This document shows positions 1 to 10,490 of a stretch of DNA of 64,000 nucleotides, one piece after another. This DNA comes from Geranomyces variabilis (taxonomy: Eukaryota; Chytridiomycota; Chytridiomycetes; Spizellomycetales; Powellomycetaceae). Position numbers and translations under genes: made by a program. The stretch's first letter is position 1. Each line of letters starts with the position of its first letter. The notes beneath the pieces are model-generated. The model was not told where the DNA came from, ran no database searches, and saw nothing but the letters and a program-made list of their open reading frames with translations. The DNA is taken from contig JADGJP010000036.1 in NCBI GenBank assembly GCA_027603065.1, positions 179,151 to 243,150 of the forward strand, in the 5' to 3' direction.

Positions 1-1
1 G

Positions 2-1678
2 CGCCTTTTCCCGTTTGAGGACCCGGAAGCGGGTATTGTTCTCAGCACCGACCCGGACCCGCAGAAGCAACAAGTGTTTCTCAACGGAGATCTCGTCACG
101 CACCGGTGGCTGGAAGAGAATCCCGACCCAACGTACACGGCGCTTTGTCCGTCCAACGAGCGCGGCGGTCTGAGATTTGCCAAAGACCGGTACTTACGGC
201 TTCCTGCGCTGGACCCTCCCGCCGAAACTGGCTTGATCGCTTTCGTTCTGAACCGGCAAGCCTGGGGATTTAATCTCCACGTTGCTTTGCTGGATGTCAA
301 TGAACGGGTCATGTATCACGACGCGAGCACTAACTACGATCAACCGGAGGGACGTGCCGTCCGCATCCGTCCGGACAGCGACGGGACAGTAGTGGAGCTC
401 CTCTATTACAGAGACTACGACACGGTGCACACCACAGTGTACTTGGCTCCTGACTCTCTTGACGAAGCTTACAACGGATGGAATGAGTGGCCAGCAAAAG
501 ATTCCATCGAGGTGCTCGCCGGGTGGGTCGGGTACGCTAAGGCTAATCCGGCTTTGACTGGTACAATCACCGACTTGCTGCAGAATTTGAACGATGCTAT
601 CATGACGGCCGTTCGTGAAGACAACTCGGAGCGCGCCGTCGAGCTTGGTCGCGCATACCTTCAAATCCCATTTTGTGGTAGCGGTGGGACATCCCTGCTG
701 GCAGCCGTTTATTACAATCTGGCGTGCGCCGAAGCCCGACTGGGGCATCCGGACGCTGCTCTTGCCAGACTTCAAAGGCTCGAGCAGGAAGGTTTATATA
801 GGAGTCTGTTCAGCTCGTGGGAACAAGTTGCTAAAGACCCCGATTTCGACTCACTTGGAAGTCTTGAGGAATTTCGGGAGCTTTTGGCCCGGAACGCAGT
901 AAGCCACATCCGACAGCGGGTGTTAGCGCTCTTCCGGCAGGTACAAGAAGCCGAGAACAACGACGATTGGGAACGTGTCGTTGAACATGGCAACACTTAC
1001 CTTCGCGACCCAGACGCCAAGCAGCCGCTGAAGGTAAATTACGAGAAAACGCCGTGGCTCACTGTCACTGAATTGGTTGCGGCTGCGCAAGTCAAGCTGG
1101 GAAACTTTGATGGCGCCGTAGCATTGCTGAGCGGCCTTGAGGACGCAGAAGGCGAGCCCAATTGGGAGGCTCTCGCTCGTGACGAACGACTGTAACCACT
1201 GCTCGAATCCTCAAGCGAATTTCAGGATCTCCTCGCGCGGCACGGCTTTAGCGCTAACGACCGTGAGCTGTTGCAGCAGTATATTGCCATGACAACCGCA
1301 GAAGCCGACAAGCGATATGAAGACGCCATCGCTGCGGGTCGCGCATATCTGGCGACTTCAGGGTTTGAAAAATTCACCGCTGACGCACCACCGTACGCGC
1401 TAGCTCCAGACACACTCTTTAGAGTCATGTCGGCCATCGCGCGTTGTGAGGCGTTGCTTGGACATAACGACGCAGCCATGGCGGCTCTGCTGGAGATGAA
1501 AAAAGCGAGCGAGGCCAAGACCTTATACGGCGTTTGGGATTTGCAGTTGTTGCCACAAAACGCGTTCGATGGGATGCGGGACCGCGCGGACTTTAAGGAG
1601 TTGGCGGCCAAAGACGACCACTGGGGCGCGCCAGGTGCAAAAATGCCCACCATGATGTGGAACGGGAGGCAGATATAG
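2..1678 (+). CDS. TPR-like repeat protein, 5' partial, interrupted by an in-frame stop
   Basis: The frame is open from base 2, so the true start lies outside the window. The first 150 or so residues have no recognised domain. From about residue 190 there are repeated helical units resembling tetratricopeptide repeats (for example AAVYYNLACAEARLGHPDAA). A related module recurs three times: WEQVAKDPDFDSLGSLEEF, then WEALARDERL followed by a stop, then a degenerate third copy. The TAA at 1193-1195 lies inside the second copy, and homology continues after it in the same frame to the TAG ending at 1678. A GT at 1192 and an AG at 1250-1251 would remove exactly 60 nt including the stop, keeping frame. 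It is therefore either a recent nonsense allele or pseudogene, or a newly intronised segment. Function unknown. Confidence 0.55.
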
Positions 1679-2131
1679 CTACGCCATCTGCAAACCATTT
1701 TTTGGTTGAGGTTTTGAATGTCGCGCGACGTTCTGCTCCAGAAGAGCGCTACGCACTAACGGCGGCGCCTCAGTTTTGGTCTTTATTCAACCTGAAACCC
1801 GCCTTGACCATTGTTGACGAATGTAGCCAGCTTAAATTGCTGCTCTTCCTATTTTTGAAATACAAGGTACGAAAGAGATCTCCACGGGCCGCCTGCTGAA
1901 ATGATGTTAGCAATACACAGGTATACGGACCCTGCCCCTCAAAAAGCGAAACGTCCATCATACTAAGTTCTATATAAAAGCAAGAGACATCTGTACATTA
2001 ATTGGCTACACTAGAAAGAGATAAATCTTAAAAAAGTAATTACAACGAAAACAACCCCGCGCCGTTTTTGAGCGCAATAGGTGGTGTTTGCTTTCCTCAT
2101 CTACGCGCGTTGCGGAGTCGCCAGCACAACC
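1679..2131. other. Intergenic, no gene seen
   Basis: About 450 bases between the convergent 3' ends of the TPR-like gene and FIG4. AT content is higher than in the flanking genes. The short ORFs here lack family resemblance or splice support. Confidence 0.5.
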
Positions 2132-5100
2132 CTATCGCCCGCAGCAATTGCTTTCGATCTCGCAGAAACAAACTTGCCAGTCGACAACCACTTTGCATAC
2201 GCCTTTTTTCGCGGCGAGAGGGAAGAAATACCAATCAATACCCAGCAACTCCGCCGTCCGCCATACGCGACAACTAAAACTCACCGCATGCTTTGGCAAA
2301 TCCATCTTTTCAACACCGGGCCCAACGTACGTTGACGTGTTCGCCAGCGTCTCCACGTACGTCTCGTACAGCGTCTGGTCACGTGAGTCAACTTCAAAAT
2401 AGTCGTCGCGCGTCGTGGCGGGGTTGTGATGATGCTGGTGATGATGCGAGTGATGATGATGGTGTGGGGGCAATGCCGCGCGGGTCTCAGAACCACCGCC
2501 GCCGCCACCGCGTCCAACGTATTTTTCGAATATGGGGAAATCTGCGTGCGAACTCTGCACCGCGGCCGGGAGCTCCACGGTTGGGGTGAGGAGTGTTGAC
2601 GCGGCTTTGAATTGATGTATGTACCTTGCGGGGAAACAGAGTGTCAGAAAAAAAGAGTTGAGTTGAGTTTGGCACATGTTTTTGATTTCTCACCGTTTGT
2701 ACTCCTTCAGCTCAGTACTCGGAACCTGGGGGTCAACCAGCCGCGTCGCAAGCGCGCTGGTCGTCCACCATGGCGCAACAGCCTCCTTTTGCTGTCCTGA
2801 CGAGGAAGCCGCCGATTTCGACCGGCCCGCCGCGTCTAAATCTTCTGCGCCGGATTGCTGCCGTGACTGCTGGTGCTGTCTGCTAGGCGAATGCTGGTGA
2901 TGAATAAGCAGTTGCTGTGATCCGCCGCTGGCTCCGCCTCGCGATGCGTTTCCAGCGCTTCCAGTCTTATTCGGAGTGGCGGAGGCTGATGGTGACCCTC
3001 CGCCGTCGCGCGCCAACGGCTGATTGGCAAGTTTCAACCACCGGCGAACTCCGCCAATGTTAAGGCTGTAAATCATAAGGTACCGATTCGACTGCGCCGG
3101 GTTAACACGGACCGTGAACGGACTGTTGTCGAGAAGGTCTTCCCGCGAAGGCAGCCTGGTATTGGTGCTGATGATGTTGAACGCGAAAAGCCTGCTGAAC
3201 GACGTGTACAGTTTTGGCCGGTAATATTCGTCGTAAAATGCCGTGTCGCGAGGAACGAGCGCTCGTGGTGCTGCGGCGATCTGCAGGCGATCCGAGACAG
3301 CTTTTTGGGTAAACCAGCGCGTATAACTCCGTTTCGGGCGCTTCTTTCTTGGCTCCTCGTTATGCAGGTAATAATCATTCGCCAGCTCCCACAAGGCTAT
3401 CGCATTGGCTGCCGATGCCGACGACGACGACGGCGACAGAGCTCCCGCGGCTACCGTGCTCGCACTCGGCGTAAAGTACCCCAAAAACAAGTTGATTGCA
3501 TCCTGCTTCTCAGCATCGGTAAACGAATTGCTATAATACCGCCGAATACTCTCAATCATATCTCGCGAGTGTGAGGTCCATGGGCTGATTTTGCGGTACG
3601 TCTCCATCGTATTAACCAGATGCGAGCCGCCATACTGCAGCGCGATGGTGTCACCATGGTCGTGGTACATGGCATTGAGTAAATTGATTGCGTCGGAATC
3701 AAACGGCACCGACGGGCGTTCCAGCACACCGAGCGCGTGCAGCTGGTGGCCGAGCGCACATTTACCAATCACAAACTGCGCAGCATTGGTGCGGTCGAGA
3801 CAGTCAATACAATTTGTGCGCACTACGCCGTGCTGCCGGCGGCCGTGGATGCGCTGATGCACAACTACCGGCGGCGTTGCTTTGTGGGTGTCTGAGTCCG
3901 TCGATGTCGTGGCTGCGGCGGCGGCGCGTTCGCTGCGTGCCAGGGCATTCACATATGGCTCAGGGCCACTGTGGAAAAACTCGGTCGTTTCGAGAACTTC
4001 TTCAGCGAGATTTTCCAACACTCCAATCACGTCCTGATCGTGGCTTTTTGACGCGCGGGCCATGTCCCAGGCAATGTACTTGATCTTGCGATCCGCAGGA
4101 AGGAACTGATTTAAGTACGATACCGCCTCGGTAAATTCTTCCAAAAGAATAGATTCGCGGCGCGTTTTCTCTTTGCTTTTGACGAGATTCAGAACAATGA
4201 TAGGCCCGCCATAGCGTTGCAGCATATTGTCAAAATGCAGCGCCGCTGCCGAGAAGAATGGATCAATGACAGTAAGCTCGATCGGCGGCTTGGCTACCAT
4301 CCCAGCATTCTCCTGAGACCAAAAGAGCGGGATGCTCCCACGGTGCTGAACGAAGGACGTGTAACACGGCTTTGATCCGTACCGACCGGGAGGGTGGAAG
4401 AAAGAGGTTGCTGTCGCGTCGTAGACAATCTGCTCGGTCTCCACGTCATTGGCTACGTAACCCTGGTCGTTGACACCACGCTTCAGGAACCGTGCGCCTG
4501 CAAAGTGGCGCGAGCGGCGCGCAATAAGCGCTACGTAGATGTTCCGGCCAAAAACAGATATTTCTGAGGGGTGCGAGGGAGCACGCGAGTGAGCTTCATC
4601 CTGACGTCTATTTTCGCTTTCGACTCGCAGGTTTTACTCACTCGACTGATCTACGAATCCGTGGATGATGGGCAGCACCCAGTCGGACTGCATATTCTCC
4701 ATTCCAACGCGTAACAGGTGGCTGTTCCAGACAAACATCATATTGTAGTTGAAATACTGCCGCCCATGCGGCAGGTCCATGTTCCATTGGAGCGTGCGAG
4801 TGATGTCATAGGTATAGCTAAAGTAGAAGTTTTTACTCAAATCGACCTGCCCAAAAATCTGCACGTATCTTTGAAAAGGAGCCTCGAAGCGTTAGCAAAG
4901 AAAAAGAGGGGTCTCGATACGATGGATCCACCCACCTGGCTTCGTCCGGCCGCCGGTCGACTTTGGCGCCGGGGCCAGGGACGCTGACAACCATTGTGTC
5001 ATCGATATGATAGACGTAGTGACCTCCGATCAATGCGACAGCGCTCCGCTTCGTGATGAGAATGATATAGTATCCCTCCAAGAACCGAATGAATCCTGCA

Positions 5101-5638
5101 CACGGTGGCGCAAGCAGGTTGAGCAAAACCCCGACAAAACGTCACATTGCTTTGCCCGTTCCAAAGTGTACACACCAACGATTCCAAAAAACGAGGCGAC
5201 TTTGTGCAATCCTCCCGATGCCTTGTTGCCGTTTTCGATCATGGATAGCAACTCTTGCATTTCCACCTTAGTATAGACGACCTCGTCTTCAATGACGTTG
5301 AGCTCATTGCCGTCCGTCCGGTCGATTTTCAAAACCCTAAACCGTTCATCACTCTGGTTTGATCCCACGATAAAGAATCGCTGTTGGCGTAAGAGAGACG
5401 CAAGAGTGAGTCAATGTAAGCAACTTCTGCGAACGTCAAAAGCTGTACAAGGGACGCACAGTTCGGGTTTCATAAAGCGTAAATTTGCTGCAAGTCGGAC
5501 AATTTCGAAATAAAGGATGCTTTAGCTGGCCCGTCCGCCTTTGCGATCGAGACTACAGAGTGGGGAAGAGTGGCCTCACTTGAGAACAAGGGGCTCCTCG
5601 TCTATCGTCGTCGTGGGTTCGGCATGTTGAGCGTCCAT
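2132..5638 (-). CDS. FIG4: FIG4/SAC3-type polyphosphoinositide phosphatase
   Basis: Sac-domain phosphatase that dephosphorylates PI(3,5)P2 and, with Vac14 and Fab1/PIKfyve, controls endolysosomal membranes (family knowledge). Seven exons fit: 5638-5580, 5487-5460 (28 nt), 5380-5176, 5095-4936, 4868-4642, 4563-2694, 2624-2132. The sum is 1014 codons, close to the known size range. The N-terminus reads KFTLYETRT then RFFIVGSNQSDERFRVLKID, typical of FIG4. The catalytic Sac motif RTNCIDCLDRTN (Cys-x5-Arg) is intact, as are ARRSRHFAGARFLKRG and VETEQIVYDA. Near the C-terminus is a poly-Gly stretch followed by a His-rich tract (forward bases about 2425-2475). The last exon is uncertain: a GTGAGT at 2284-2279 could be a further donor, so the extreme C-terminus may differ. 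Confidence 0.9.
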
Positions 5639-5861
5639 GTCATGGTTGTGGTTGGCAGGGTTAAGGCCGTTTTGGCAGCTTATATGAAGCGCGCGAGGCA
5701 GCGCGTCAAGCCTAAGCTGTTTTTTGAAGTGCAAGAAGTGTTTGCGCGAGATCTCAGAGCATAGCGGGTCTCAAGCAAGGCACACATAGTAGAAATGTAA
5801 ATAATTGATCTAAAGTTCAGTTACGGAAGCGAAAGCCTTGCAGCGCGCTCTCGCTACGGTA

Positions 5862-7297
5862 TTACTCTTTCTTGCAGCAGAACTCCTCCACGCAGTCCAC
5901 CACACAGTTGTTTTCGCAGTCCGTCACGGAGGTCCGGTCACTGCCACTCGTTTCCGCCTCGAGCTGGATGGTGCTCGAGTGGACATTATGCCTATGGAAA
6001 ACTTGCTTGATCTGATCAATGACATCCGGCGAGCTGAGCTCGGACAGAGTCGTGACGTGGACCGAGGCAATCGGCAGACCGTCAATTAGCTCCCATATGT
6101 GCAGCTCATGGACGCTTAGGATCGCTTGGATCTGACGAAAGGAGCAGGTCAATGACTTTGCTCAAGCTTGTTTTCCGCTGTTTTTCTCATACCGCAAGAA
6201 GTTCCTTTATTATCTTGTCTACGTCGATATTGCGAGGCACGCCCTGAAGAAGCATCCAAGATATATCCCGGACTAGAGACAGTGGAGTTAAGTGAGTTAA
6301 GAGATGAGTGGCATCGCGATGCATGCCTCGACAATGTGAACTTACTGGGCCGCAGTGAAGAGGCAATTAACAAAATTACGACGAAATAACTAAAACCGAT
6401 CAAAAAATGGTGAGTAGGCTTCCTCTCAATCGTGGCGAGTCTTGTAGGCTTTACCTTGCCGTCGGGTCAATGTACATCGTCCACCCAGCGTCAAAGAAAT
6501 GCGCAAGCAAACCCGCGATTACGACAAAGCAGCTCGAAACTGCATCGCCCAAGTAGTGCGTGAATACGGCTACTAGATTTGAGTCATGGTGGTGCGACGC
6601 ATGGTCTCTCGACGGCACATCCTCCTCTACCGGCATGGTCACTTTGGTTTCATGCAGGGGCAAAGCGAGGTCGGTGTTCGAGTCTTGGCGTACTGGCGCG
6701 GTTTTAGACGGACCGTGGGAATGATCATGACCGAGTCCAAGCACTGAAGACGAGTGATATGGTTACGCTAAGGTCAGCTAGGGTTTTGGCTAAAGAGTGC
6801 GGAGCGGGACTTACTGCCCAAAATCAGCGTGCCGAATGCATTGATGACCAAGCCCGCGGCGCCAAAGCCGACAATGATCAGAGGACGGGTCAGCGCTGGA
6901 ACCACATTGAACGTTAACGATAAAAATGCGAAAAAATAACATCCGAACCACTTGAAAGCGAATGCGGGTTCTCACCTTCTGGGAAAATGAATTTGGGAAG
7001 CGCATCTAACGCGACATACACGGCAAGGGTAAACAAAGCCACATTGTTGATAAGACCTCCAACCAGCTTTGTTCTCCGGTACCCAAACGACATGCGGCTA
7101 GTTTTTCCCTGATCGCTGGCGCTCTCAGCCAGATATGCAAGCGCCAAGGCTGCCACATCTGAGAAGTTGTGAAACCCGTCCGAGAGCAGCAAAAGACTGC
7201 GCAGCCATAATCCGACTCCGATTTCAGCAACGCTGTATGCGCATGTGAGGGCACCAACGATGCGGTAGGCCTGCAGCTTTCTAGGATCGCCGCCCAT
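5862..7297 (-). CDS. Cation diffusion facilitator (zinc transporter, ZRC1/ZnT-like)
   Basis: CDF transporter expected to export Zn2+ from cytosol into vacuole, ER or outside by proton exchange. Six exons give 361 residues: 7297-6976, 6895-6815, 6743-6455, 6389-6346, 6272-6193, 6131-5862. The two metal-site motifs HxxxD are visible in hydrophobic segments: SDGFHNFSD and FTHYLGD. The cytoplasmic His-rich loop is GLGHDHSHGP and later DHASHHHD. The C-terminal cytoplasmic ferredoxin-like domain has LLQGVPRNIDVDKI and LSVHELHIWELIDG, as in fungal and animal CDFs. The protein ends in a Cys-rich tail (CENNCVVDCVEEFCC). An upstream in-frame ATG at 7351 would add 18 residues; I prefer 7297 for its context and closer fit to family N-termini. 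Confidence 0.88.
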
Positions 7298-7879
7298 GGA
7301 TTTGATATATAGTGTGGAGCGGGTGGCAGAGGAGCGAAGAGAAACCCTCAACGACAGAGCAAAGCGCGCGGCTAGGGAATGCTAAAGCAAGAGTTGTCAA
7401 CGTCGAGATGAGCGGCTGGCTTGGCAGGCTGCCTTCCTCTCGCTCTCTGTTGGCATAACAAAAAGGAGGGCCGTCGGGCCATCGAGGTGGTTGGGGACTG
7501 AGGCCCTCTCCGGCCACGGCGAGGGGAAGACGCGCGGAGCAAATTAACGACCGGTATTGTTTGATCTTGACGAACCGGAAATACGGTGCTGTTTTTTCTC
7601 GACAACGAGGGGCAGCATAGAAAAGCGGCGAACAGGGAAAAGAAACCCCTAGAAATTGTCATGAACTTTTAAAGTTTTGGAACTTTCGTTCATTCGCTGT
7701 CGAATCCGCGGTGCCTTTACCGCTCTAAAGGAGTTGGCCGGGCGTACTGGGGCCAAGGCTGAAGCGATCTCTCTCATCTGAAAGAATAACATATCATGAA
7801 ATTGAAAACCAGAATGCCACTTATATAAGTCCTTCGTCTCATCATGTGACAAGAAAGGGATTCGTCGAACCAGGGACTT
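7298..7879. other. Intergenic region upstream of the zinc transporter
   Basis: About 580 bases between the CDF transporter start and the 3' end of the citrate synthase-like gene. A TATATAT stretch lies at about 7311-7317 just upstream of the preferred CDF start. I see no conserved coding sequence, tRNA or clear repeat. Confidence 0.4.
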
Positions 7880-8549
7880 TCAAGATGGGGGCTCCGGCGT
7901 TGCTATCGGCCTCGGTGTTGTGTTTCCCGAGCTTAAGCGAGGAGATTTTGCACTCGGCCGGCGGTCCTTTGGCACCGGTGCACTCAGATGCTGCTGAGGC
8001 GACGATGGCTCAGGCTTCGGCGCCGCACCGTCCGCGCGTTCAGCGAGAATCATTTCCCGCTGCTTGGATAACAGTTGTGTGAGTTCTGACTGGGTTTGCC
8101 GCAGACGCTGAGAAAGGAGGGTAGAAGTAAGCATAAATCACGCGGACCGGCTGTCACAGTCATTCACTCACTTCAGTCAACTGCAGCGTGATCCCAACTC
8201 CGCTCGGGCTACTGAAGAGCTGGCTTGAGACCCATGTGCTGACGCGATTCCGGATGCCTCCACGTGCATCGTGATGATGTTCGCCACCCTCCCCATCGGC
8301 GCCAGCGCCTGTCTCAATCTCGACTAGCCTCAGGTTGAGATCTTCAAGTGATTGCTGCGTTCGCGAAATGAGATTGTCAATTTCGGCCAGGCTGTTGGGA
8401 TCTGCATATGCGGCCAAGCATCCGAAAAGTCAGCCCGACGTGAAGCGTTCCCGAAGCATTTGGAGGTCGACGATTGTACCTGCTGCTCCTCGCCTCTTGG
8501 CTGCCGTGGGGTCGCTGCCGGCGTATGTGGTGTTGTCGAGTAAAGGCAT
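7880..8549 (-). CDS. Coiled-coil segment: separate small gene, or C-terminal part of the citrate synthase-like gene
   Basis: An ATG at 8549 begins MPLLDNTTYAGSDPTAAKRR in the same frame as the citrate synthase C-terminus. Exons 8549-8480, 8401-8172 and 8107-7880 sum to 176 codons with canonical splice sites. The middle holds two heptad-like stretches (SLAEIDNLISRTQQSLEDL and LRQTQSELTQLLSKQREMI), a His/Gly-rich linker, and a Pro/Ser-rich tail. I recognise no family. No in-frame stop separates it from the upstream enzyme if the 78-nt intron is removed, so I favour a single fused protein and list this as the alternative model. Confidence 0.4.
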
Positions 8550-10385
8550 GACATTCGTCAGCCGGCGGGCTTTCGGGGCGGCATAACGCCGCAGTACCTC
8601 CCCGGTGTAAATCTGTAGAGCGTCATGCGTTTAGGAGCGCCAACATTGCGGAGATCCAGGGAACAGACTCAAACCTGGCGCGGGCGGAAAATTTTATAAT
8701 CGGGATCGTCCAAAGACTCCCAACAGTTGGCAACGAAACCAGAAACCCTAGGAGTTCCACAACAGAGACGTTAAGTATACCTCCCTACGAAAACCGCTTT
8801 GACCTCCTATTATGTGTACCTCGGCACGGTCTGCAGCACGGGGAACATGTCGGGCGGAAACCGTAAAGTGTGAAAGACGATGGCAGACCAGAAATCGACG
8901 TTGGGATACATGCCGCGGGTAGTAAGCCACTCATCCCTCAGGACTGCCTCTTCCAGCGCGATGGCCAGTTTGGCTAAGTGGTCCTTGCCCATCAGGTCGA
9001 ACAACTTGATTTCAAAGTACCAATGCTGAAGTCAGTGGCCAGATAACAAACAGGTGGCGGACATATGCGAGTACCTCAAACGCCATCTTCTTTGCAATCC
9101 GGACGCGAGGATCGCCTTTCTTATAGATACGGTGACCAAAGCCCACCAGCTTGCCGGTCGTACCACTCGTAGAGTCCCGACGTTTCACTTGAGTCAAAAA
9201 TAGCTGAATCTTTTCCACCTTTCCGATTTTCTCCAGCATGCCAATCACTGCAGCGGCTTTCCGCTCGCCAAAGAGGGCGCCGGCCGCCCCGGACAGAGCA
9301 GTATACGGATCTACGCCCGACGACATCAGGTGTCGCATGAGCACGGTCGAGCAGTTACTCCCTTGTTCTGCATGGGGGGATTGCTGGTTAGTTGACCAGC
9401 GGACTTGTAAAAGCACGGTCCAACTTCTTTCCGTAACGAACCCGCAAGCAGAATGAACATTGTATCCAAAATTTTCACCAAGCGCGGGTCAGGCTTATAG
9501 TCCTGCTCATTGAGCTTGTCCATCATATACAAGATATTCTCCGCGTAGTTGAGTGAATTTGGCATAGGGTGGTTGTACGGTCTTCCCAACCGATGGCGGT
9601 AGACGTTGGCCGCAATCGTGGGTGTTTTCCCCAGAATCCGAAAAATCAGATGATTACGCGCACTGCGGACCTCTTTTGCCGTAGCCTCCTCCTCTTCAGA
9701 CAGCGCTTTGCCCGGCGCGGCCTTCGGCAGCATATACATTCCGCTGCCTTTCAGACAGGGGTTTGATTCGGGGTGGAAAGTCGAGAGTGATGCAATTGTA
9801 GAAATAAGCATTCCATGCGGATGCGCATCGTGGCGGAAGGTGGTCATCTGTAAGAAGAGCAAAAGGAGGACGCCAGATCTCAGCGTCGCAAGGACTTCCA
9901 CGGCCGTTTGCGGACGCGGCGCGCACCTGCTTTTCCAGCTCCGAATGAACATAAGTGTGGGTCATGACAGCGTCGGCCCAGTGCTCGTACTCCTTGGCAG
10001 TAGGCAGCTCGCCATAAATCAAGAGGAAAGCAACCTCCAGATAGTTTGACTTTTCCACGAGCTCCTCTACATCATAGCCACGGTACAGCAAACGCGATGT
10101 GTTGTTTTCCTTATCAAAGACCGACGATGAGACCTTGGAACGGCATACGGTGGTATTGCGCAAGCCAGGATCGTAGAGACGGATAGGGACTTTGTCGTTA
10201 GGGTCTTCTGGAGGGGGTATTGTCGGCGTGATTTTGAGTTGCGAAAACGCTGTCCCAGGGATGGTGGCAGTTGCGACATCGATGGGAACTTTGACCGAAA
10301 GGCCCGTCCGCAGGTCCTTGACGGTCAAATAGTTGTTATCTGTGGAGGCCGTCGTAGGCAGAGGAAGCTGCTGGACCGCTGCCAT
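7880..10385 (-). CDS. Citrate synthase-like protein with lost catalytic residues and a probable C-terminal coiled-coil extension
   Basis: The fold matches glyxosomal-type citrate synthase: VPIRLYDPGLRNTTVCRSKV, LLYRGYDVEELVEKSNYLEV, FRHDAHPHGMLIS, GKTPTIAANVYRHRLGRP, VGFGHRIYKKGDPR, YPNVDFWSAI and SLDDPDYKIFRPRQIYTGEV. Exons: 10385-9927, 9847-9442, 9367 (or 9403)-9075, 9025-8820, 8747-8675, 8612-8480, 8401-8172, 8107-7880, about 675 residues. Two catalytic sites are degraded. The HADHE motif reads HAEQG, and the GPLHGGANEAV loop that supplies a catalytic His reads GERKAAAV. The later GFGHR His and the NVD Asp remain. If the intron at 8479-8402 is not spliced, translation stops at 8430 and gives 539 residues. 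Spliced, the frame continues into the coiled-coil segment at 8401-7880. Probably a non-catalytic paralogue; its role is unknown. Confidence 0.75.
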
Positions 10386-10490
10386 AATGGTTGTGAGAGG
10401 ATGGCAATCGCGCTATATACAGTACTGTAGGTCACGGCGCGCTTGGTCGGTCCCTTCTCTTTCAATCCTTCCATCCTTCAAGAAACACAT
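10386..10490. promoter_or_regulatory. Divergent promoter, citrate synthase-like / RanGTP-binding gene
   Basis: Only 105 bases separate the two start codons. A GCTATATACAG element at about 10414-10424 resembles a TATA box. Function is inferred from layout. Confidence 0.4.

Noticed and set aside
1192-1225. 34-nt intron ending at the AG at 1224-1225
   Set aside because: It would shift the reading frame; only the 60-nt option ending at 1251 keeps it.
7846-7875. Possible tRNA 3' part (GGTTCGACGAATCCC on the minus strand)
   Set aside because: No matching acceptor, D or anticodon arms could be found around it, and it overlaps the end of the coiled-coil gene.
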